This document shows positions 6,697 through 10,394 of a stretch of DNA of 10,394 nt, one piece after another. Every line of letters begins with the position of its first letter. Within the stretch, counting starts at the first letter, position 1. Source of the DNA: Pelotomaculum_B sp041645005. GTDB taxonomy: Bacteria > Bacillota > Desulfotomaculia > Desulfotomaculales > Pelotomaculaceae. The stretch lies in NCBI GenBank assembly GCA_041645005.1, contig JBAZQW010000064.1, positions 1-10,394 on the forward strand. Reading direction: 5' to 3'. Below the pieces are notes generated by a model. The model made no database searches. It saw only the letters and a list, made by a program, of their open reading frames with translations, and was not told the DNA's origin. Both the position numbers and the translations under genes were made by a program.

Positions 6697-7995
6697 ATGG
6701 AAGAAGAAAAATTTGGCGCCATAATCGTAGGAGCCGGCCCCGCCGGTAGCACCGCCGCCTATTTGCTGGCCAAAGAAGGCCTTGAAGTACTACTCATTGA
6801 AAAAGGAGCCGCGCCCGGGGGCAAAAATATGTTCGGTGGCCGCATGTACAGCCATGCCTTAAACCAGATCATACCAGACTTCTGGGACCAGGCCCCGGTC
6901 CAAAGAGCCGTCTCCAAAGAAACGGTCACCTTTTTAGCCGGCGATCAAGCCGTGTCCTTAAACTGCCAGGATCTGAGCTGGGTAAGCCCGCCCTATCATT
7001 CCTTCACCCTCTTGCGCGCCGAATTTGACGCCTGGCTGGCCGCCAAAGCGGAAGAAGCCGGCGCCATGCTCGCCTGCGGCATACGTGTGGACGACCTTTT
7101 AATTAAGGGCGGCAAAGTGGCAGGCATAATAGCCGGAGAAGACGAGATGCTGGCCGACGTGGTCATAGCCGCCGACGGCGTCAACTCCATCATAGCCCAA
7201 AAGGCCGGATTAAGAAAAAAAGCGCCTGAACCACATCAGGTGGGCACCGGAGCCAAGCAGGTGATCAAGCTGTCCGCCGAGGCCGTCAGCCAGCGCTTTG
7301 GGCTTAGCGGCAATAACGGCGCGGCCCAGCTTTTTGTGGGCGACTGCACTAAAGGCATGCAGGGCGGCGGTTTTCTCTACACCAACAAAGACAGCATTTC
7401 CCTGGGTCTGATTGTCGGCGCGGGGCAGCTGCAGAAAAACAAGTACAGGATCAGCGACCTTTTAGAAGAGTTCAAAGAAAGCCCGCACATAGCCCCACTG
7501 ATTGACGGGGGAGAAGTGGTGGAATATTCCGCCCACTTAGTTCCCGAGGCGGGTCTTAGCATGATGCCGCAGCTCTATAGCGACGGGATACTGGTGACAG
7601 GTGACGCAGCCGGGTTTGTGCTTAACCTGGGCTATGTGGTGCGGGGCATGGATTTCGCCATCGCTTCCGGGGCGGCCGCCGCCAAAGCGGTAATAGCGGC
7701 GAGAGCTTTTAACGACTTTTCAAAGCAAAAGCTTAGCATCTACCAGCAGTTCCTAAAAGAGAGCTTTGTACTGAGAGATCTGGAAGCCTATCGCGGCGCT
7801 CCACACTTTTTAGAAATCCAGCGCATGTTTAAAGCCTACCCACAGTTTGCCGCGGGCTTGGTCAGCAAGATGTTTACCGTTGACGGCAGCCCCCCTGAGC
7901 ACCTTATGGGGAAAGCGCTTAGCCATATTAAAAAGAGCGGGATCGGCTGGGCCCAACTGGCGGGGGATGGCTGGAAAGGAGCGCGGAATCTATGA
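6697..7995 (+). CDS. fixC: FixC flavoprotein (ETF-quinone oxidoreductase-like)
   Basis: This 432-residue FAD protein of the FixC / ETF:quinone oxidoreductase family sits at the membrane face of the complex and passes electrons between ETF and quinone. The dinucleotide-binding motif GAGPAG is at residues 12-17, followed by the acid end of the beta-alpha-beta fold in LLIEKG and the FixC-like GGKNMFGGRMYS. The second FAD motif, TGDAAGFVLNLGYVVRGMD, has Asp303. It is shorter than eukaryotic ETF-QO because the Fe-S domain is encoded separately as fixX. I prefer ATG 6697 (MEEEKFGAIIVG) over the in-frame GTGs at 6685 and 6688, which lie in the GTGGTGG stretch that likely serves as a weak ribosome binding site. 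It begins 17 bases after fixB stops and overlaps fixX by four bases. Confidence 0.93.
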   Translation: MEEEKFGAIIVGAGPAGSTAAYLLAKEGLEVLLIEKGAAPGGKNMFGGRMYSHALNQIIPDFWDQAPVQRAVSKETVTFLAGDQAVSLNCQDLSWVSPPYHSFTLLRAEFDAWLAAKAEEAGAMLACGIRVDDLLIKGGKVAGIIAGEDEMLADVVIAADGVNSIIAQKAGLRKKAPEPHQVGTGAKQVIKLSAEAVSQRFGLSGNNGAAQLFVGDCTKGMQGGGFLYTNKDSISLGLIVGAGQLQKNKYRISDLLEEFKESPHIAPLIDGGEVVEYSAHLVPEAGLSMMPQLYSDGILVTGDAAGFVLNLGYVVRGMDFAIASGAAAAKAVIAARAFNDFSKQKLSIYQQFLKESFVLRDLEAYRGAPHFLEIQRMFKAYPQFAAGLVSKMFTVDGSPPEHLMGKALSHIKKSGIGWAQLAGDGWKGARNL

Positions 7996-8279
7996 AAAAG
8001 CTAAGCATTGAACAACTGCTGGGGATAGATAAGTTTGCGGTTGACGATGAAGAGGCGCACATTGTTTTAAACAAGGAGATCTGCGCCACCTGCCCGGACA
8101 AGCCCTGCACCTTTGCCTGCCCGGCGTGCTTGTACACGCTGAAGGAAGACGGGGAGATAGGTTTTGATTACGCGGGCTGCCTGGAGTGCGGCACCTGCAG
8201 GGTTATCTGCCCGAAAGATGGGGCGATCACCTGGCAGTATCCCAGGGGTGGATTCGGGATTAACTTTAGGTATGGGTAA
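7992..8279 (+). CDS. fixX: FixX ferredoxin-like protein with two [4Fe-4S] motifs
   Basis: This 95-residue ferredoxin-like subunit partners FixC. It has two complete cysteine sets: Cys31-X2-Cys34-X4-Cys39-X3-Cys43-Pro, and Cys63-X2-Cys66-X2-Cys69-X3-Cys73-Pro. This predicts two [4Fe-4S] clusters, as in bifurcating EtfABCX complexes, whereas the E. coli FixX I recall keeps only part of this set. A ninth cysteine, Cys46, sits where E. coli has Gly in CPAGLY. The family endings AGCLECGTCR and the C-terminal YPRGGFGINFRYG are present. The ATG overlaps the fixC stop (ATGA), with AAAGGAG at 7975-7981, so translation is coupled. It is the last gene of the operon. Confidence 0.94.
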   Translation: MKKLSIEQLLGIDKFAVDDEEAHIVLNKEICATCPDKPCTFACPACLYTLKEDGEIGFDYAGCLECGTCRVICPKDGAITWQYPRGGFGINFRYG

Positions 8280-8296
8280 ACCATTTGTGGGAGGTT

Positions 8297-8324
8297 TGCT
8301 ATCCCCAAATCATAGCAGATTTTT
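8297..8324 (+). terminator. Candidate intrinsic terminator of the fixABCX operon
   Basis: TGCTAT (8297-8302) pairs with ATAGCA (8312-8317) around a 9-base loop, followed two bases later by T5 (8320-8324). It begins 18 bases after the fixX stop. The stem is short and AT-containing, so strength is uncertain. A competing 9-bp bulged stem (8283-8292 with 8302-8310) uses part of the same sequence. Confidence 0.4.
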
Positions 8325-8399
8325 AAGAAGTTCATATTTGGGAAGGAGGGGCAGTTACACGAGGTTATTGTTTTCATAAAAACTTAATAGCGAGAAGTA

Positions 8400-8427
8400 T
8401 TGAATGGGCTTTAAAAGGGTCTAATAC
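8400..8427 (+). promoter_or_regulatory. Weak candidate promoter for the MFS gene
   Basis: TTGAAT (8400-8405) and TAATAC (8422-8427) are 16 bases apart, and the MFS start codon follows 25 bases later. The -10 match is poor. The 172-base gap after fixX and the candidate terminator suggest that the carrier gene has its own start of transcription, but this exact placement is uncertain. Confidence 0.2.
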
Positions 8428-8451
8428 TAAAGAATACAAGGGAGGATTGAA

Positions 8452-9786
8452 ATGAGTCAAACGGCAGCCGAATTAGGCACAAAAGCGCAATTATCCGACA
8501 AGGCAAAGAAAATGCTTCGTTACCGTTGGGTTTGTTATGGTATTTTATTGTTTACCTACGTTTTTGTTTATTTTGACCGCGTCTGTCCCGCTGTTGTCGC
8601 GCCGGAGCTGATGAAAGAATTCGGCCTGACAGCGACTGCGCTGGGGGTTCTGTCGTCAATGTACTTTTATCCTTACGCGGCGATGCAGATCCCGTCAGGT
8701 GTACTGTCAGACACCCTGGGACCAAGAATATCGGTGAGTTTTTTCTTTCTTATCGCTGCTGTCGGGACCATAATGTTTGGTCTGGCGCATAGTTTCACTG
8801 TGATTATAATTGGCCGCTTCCTGATGGGTGTGGGTGTGGCGGTTGTGTGGATACCCTGCATGAGGATTCTGGCCAACTGGTTCCGACCTAAAGAGTTTGC
8901 CACGCTGACGGGTACCATGCTCACCCTGGGCAACGTCGGCGCCATTATCGCTTCCGCCCCACTGGCGTTAATAGTGGGCGCAATGGGATGGAGAGCCGCG
9001 TTTTACTGGGTCGGCGCCGGTCTGGTAATAGTGGCCATACTGAACTTTATTTTACTGAGGAACAAGCCGCAAGACATGGGACTGCCGACTGTTTCGGAAA
9101 TTGACGGTGTGGATTATTACACTTCAACCGACGGTTCGCACAATGCGACCTTCCTGCAAAACTGCGGCAAGCTGTTCAGAATGAAGAACTACTGGCTGAT
9201 AGCAATTTACGCGTTTATGATTTACGGGACAGTCATGGGATTTCAGGGCCTTTGGTTTATACCATACATTCAGGATATCTATGGTCTCACTAAACAACAG
9301 GCTGCTAACATGCTGATGATGTGGCCCATAGGTATGGCTATAGGCTGTTTTACCATAGGCTTGGCATCCGACCGGTGGCTGAAGTCAAGGCGGAAAGCGT
9401 CTCTCTACGGCATGTTTATCTACATTCTCGTCTGGCTGCCGGTGATCTTAGCGACAGGTAATATTCCTGTAGGAACTTTCTACCCCTTGCTGTTCATTAT
9501 GGGCTTTTGGTGCGGCAGCTATGTTCCCAACTACGCTCACGTATCCGAGGGGCAACCGCACAGCTTTATTGCAACAGCAAACGGTATGGTGAATATTTGG
9601 TACTTCATTGGGGGAGCATTTTTCCAGACTATTATGGGCCGTGTGCTTGACGCCTACGGCAAGGTCAACGGGCATTTCCCGATCGAAGCTTACCAGAGGG
9701 CTTTTACGATCTGTATAATCGCGCTTGTTATCGGAGCAATAGCCATGTACTTTACAGAAGACTCCAAAGCATTGCAAAAGGCCTAA
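8452..9786 (+). CDS. MFS transporter, probably of organic anions
   Basis: This 444-residue inner-membrane carrier of the major facilitator superfamily shows about twelve hydrophobic segments in two halves. The first helix has YFDR at 40-43, as in organophosphate/anion-type MFS carriers. The loop 2-3 motif A reads GVLSDTLGPR (83-92), with GRFLMGVGVAVVWIP (121-135) after it. The matching second-half loop is GLASDRWLKSRRK (303-315). The middle hydrophilic loop spans roughly 202-245. GGGAGG (8440-8445) precedes the ATG. The substrate cannot be read from sequence. Its position after the CoA-transferase, acyl-CoA dehydrogenase and etf genes suggests it carries the acid used by that route, or exchanges it for the product. 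That link is inference, since the gene may be transcribed separately. Confidence 0.9.
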   Translation: MSQTAAELGTKAQLSDKAKKMLRYRWVCYGILLFTYVFVYFDRVCPAVVAPELMKEFGLTATALGVLSSMYFYPYAAMQIPSGVLSDTLGPRISVSFFFLIAAVGTIMFGLAHSFTVIIIGRFLMGVGVAVVWIPCMRILANWFRPKEFATLTGTMLTLGNVGAIIASAPLALIVGAMGWRAAFYWVGAGLVIVAILNFILLRNKPQDMGLPTVSEIDGVDYYTSTDGSHNATFLQNCGKLFRMKNYWLIAIYAFMIYGTVMGFQGLWFIPYIQDIYGLTKQQAANMLMMWPIGMAIGCFTIGLASDRWLKSRRKASLYGMFIYILVWLPVILATGNIPVGTFYPLLFIMGFWCGSYVPNYAHVSEGQPHSFIATANGMVNIWYFIGGAFFQTIMGRVLDAYGKVNGHFPIEAYQRAFTICIIALVIGAIAMYFTEDSKALQKA

Positions 9787-9815
9787 AGCAAAAAGTATTT
9801 TAAGAATGTAACTTG

Positions 9816-9860
9816 GGAGGGCATGGGGTTCCGGTTGAAAACCGGCATCACATGCCCTCC
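9816..9860 (+). terminator. Two-tier hairpin after the MFS gene, possible terminator
   Basis: GGAGGGCATG (9816-9825) and CATGCCCTCC (9851-9860) form a perfect 10-bp outer stem. Inside it CCGGTT (9831-9836) pairs with AACCGG (9840-9845) around GAA. No U-tract follows; the next bases are GGTTCAATTG. It probably ends or slows transcription of the carrier gene, or protects its 3' end, but it lacks the hallmark of an intrinsic terminator. CCGGTTCAA (9859-9867) could compete with the inner stem by pairing with 9835-9845 when two bases are bulged. Confidence 0.45.
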
Positions 9861-9898
9861 GGTTCAATTGTCACAGTTGCTTGAAAGAAGGTGCTGCT

Positions 9899-10093
9899 AT
9901 GTATAGTGCCGTTAAAAAAAATGAAGTAAGAAGAAAATTATCAAGTGCAGGATACGTCTACGTTGAGGGACATGGTTGGATTAATATTGACTTGTACCTC
10001 GCTAAATTAAAAAAAGATGTAAAAAGATTTGAACAAGAGCTTGGCATCACGCCAAAAAAAGTAAAGGTGTGTTTGAACCAGGAGGTGGGCTAG
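9899..10093 (+). CDS. Small hypothetical protein upstream of coaD
   Basis: This encodes 64 residues and I do not recognise the family. The protein is basic (many Lys), with no membrane segment or signal peptide. It has a short aromatic/glycine patch, YVYVEGHGWINIDLY, followed by a likely helix, LAKLKKDVKRFEQELGI, and a C-terminal beta-like KKVKVCLN. It contains a single cysteine. ATG 9899 has AGAAGG at 9886-9891; an in-frame TTG at 9881 has no good site and is less likely. The last codons contain the AGGAGGTG site of coaD, so the two genes are translationally linked. The good ribosome site and the coupling support a real gene. No function is proposed. Confidence 0.65.
   Translation: MYSAVKKNEVRRKLSSAGYVYVEGHGWINIDLYLAKLKKDVKRFEQELGITPKKVKVCLNQEVG
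10080..10087 (+). promoter_or_regulatory. Ribosome binding site of coaD inside the preceding gene
   Basis: AGGAGGTG ends seven bases before the TTG at 10095 and lies wholly within the last codons of the 64-residue gene. It supports TTG as the coaD start, since no in-frame ATG or GTG lies nearby. Confidence 0.8.
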
Positions 10094-10094
10094 C

Positions 10095-10394
10095 TTGCGT
10101 GCCATTTACCCGGGGAGTTTCGATCCTGTGACATTTGGTCATTTAGATATTATCGAAAGAGCTTCTTTGCTCTTTGACAATGTGATTGTGGCAGTTTCCC
10201 GCAACCCGACGAAAAACCCACTTTTTTCAATTAAAGAGCGGGTTGAGATGCTCAGTGAAGTCCTTGCGCTATATCCCAATGTTGAGGTGGATTTATTTGA
10301 AGGTTTGACGGTGGATTATGCGCTGCAGAAGAAGGCCAAACATATCGTGCGGGGGCTGCGGGTGATCTCCGACTTTGAAAATGAGTTTCTGATG
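10095..10394 (+). CDS. coaD: Phosphopantetheine adenylyltransferase, 5' part only
   Basis: This is the N-terminal 100 residues of CoaD, which joins 4'-phosphopantetheine and ATP to make dephospho-CoA in coenzyme A synthesis. The start is strongly typical: (M)RAIYPGSFDPVTFGHLDI, with the nucleotidyltransferase T-x-G-H motif at residues 13-16. Further on, KNPLFSIKERVEML and HIVRGLRVISDFENEF match conserved substrate-binding stretches. The full protein is usually about 160 residues, so the window cuts it. The start is TTG, which normally gives Met, and the family's usual beginning MRAIYPG aligns exactly there. It is a housekeeping gene, so it probably marks the chromosomal side of the junction with the upstream catabolic module. 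Confidence 0.96.
   Translation, partial: MRAIYPGSFDPVTFGHLDIIERASLLFDNVIVAVSRNPTKNPLFSIKERVEMLSEVLALYPNVEVDLFEGLTVDYALQKKAKHIVRGLRVISDFENEFLM

Noticed and set aside
4934..8279. fixABCX as part of a nitrogen fixation cluster
   Set aside because: No nif or other nitrogen fixation gene is in the window. The neighbours are acyl-CoA enzymes, so an acyl-CoA electron route is better supported.
1..10394. CRISPR arrays, tRNA or rRNA genes, insertion sequences
   Set aside because: I saw no regularly spaced repeats, no cloverleaf with a tRNA-like T-arm, no rRNA segments and no transposase-like product on either strand.

Overview
The window reads as a stretch of a Gram-positive anaerobe, most likely a clostridial Firmicute of the Peptococcaceae / Desulfotomaculum-Pelotomaculum type. 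This is an inference from the strong AGGAGG-type ribosome binding sites, the moderate GC content of the genes set against AT-rich spacers, a TTG start on coaD, and the mix of a fused CoA-transferase, an Fe-S/flavin dehydratase-like protein, an acyl-CoA dehydrogenase and EtfABCX. Every gene I can support lies on the plus strand.

Region 1 (79-4508) holds three enzymes of acyl-CoA chemistry: a fused alpha/beta family I CoA-transferase, a member of the 4-hydroxybutyryl-CoA dehydratase / HpaB flavoprotein family, and a short-chain-type acyl-CoA dehydrogenase. Region 2 (4509-4933) is a 425-base non-coding leader with an AT-rich tract, nested stems and a 13-bp inverted repeat carrying a TTGACA hexamer. 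Region 3 (4934-8279) is a tight fixA-fixB-fixC-fixX (etfB-etfA-etfC-etfX) operon, with no nif gene in view. Region 4 (8452-9786) is an MFS carrier with its own leader. Region 5 (9899-10394) is a 64-codon unknown gene followed by the 5' part of the housekeeping gene coaD, which runs off the window.

Read together, the module suggests this sequence of steps: the MFS protein moves an organic acid, the CoA-transferase activates it without spending ATP, the dehydratase-like protein and the acyl-CoA dehydrogenase change the acyl chain, and electrons pass through EtfAB and FixCX to or from quinone, ferredoxin and NADH. The layout resembles the logic of the enterobacterial cai-fix carnitine system, but no cai gene is recognisable, and the substrate cannot be read from the sequence.

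The most notable observation is that the dehydratase-like protein keeps the family fold and two of the known cluster cysteines, but appears to have lost the cluster histidine and all the acid/base residues known from Clostridium aminobutyricum AbfD, gaining extra cysteines near the site. It may therefore catalyse a different, undescribed reaction on a CoA ester. That alignment was made by eye from memory and needs a proper alignment.
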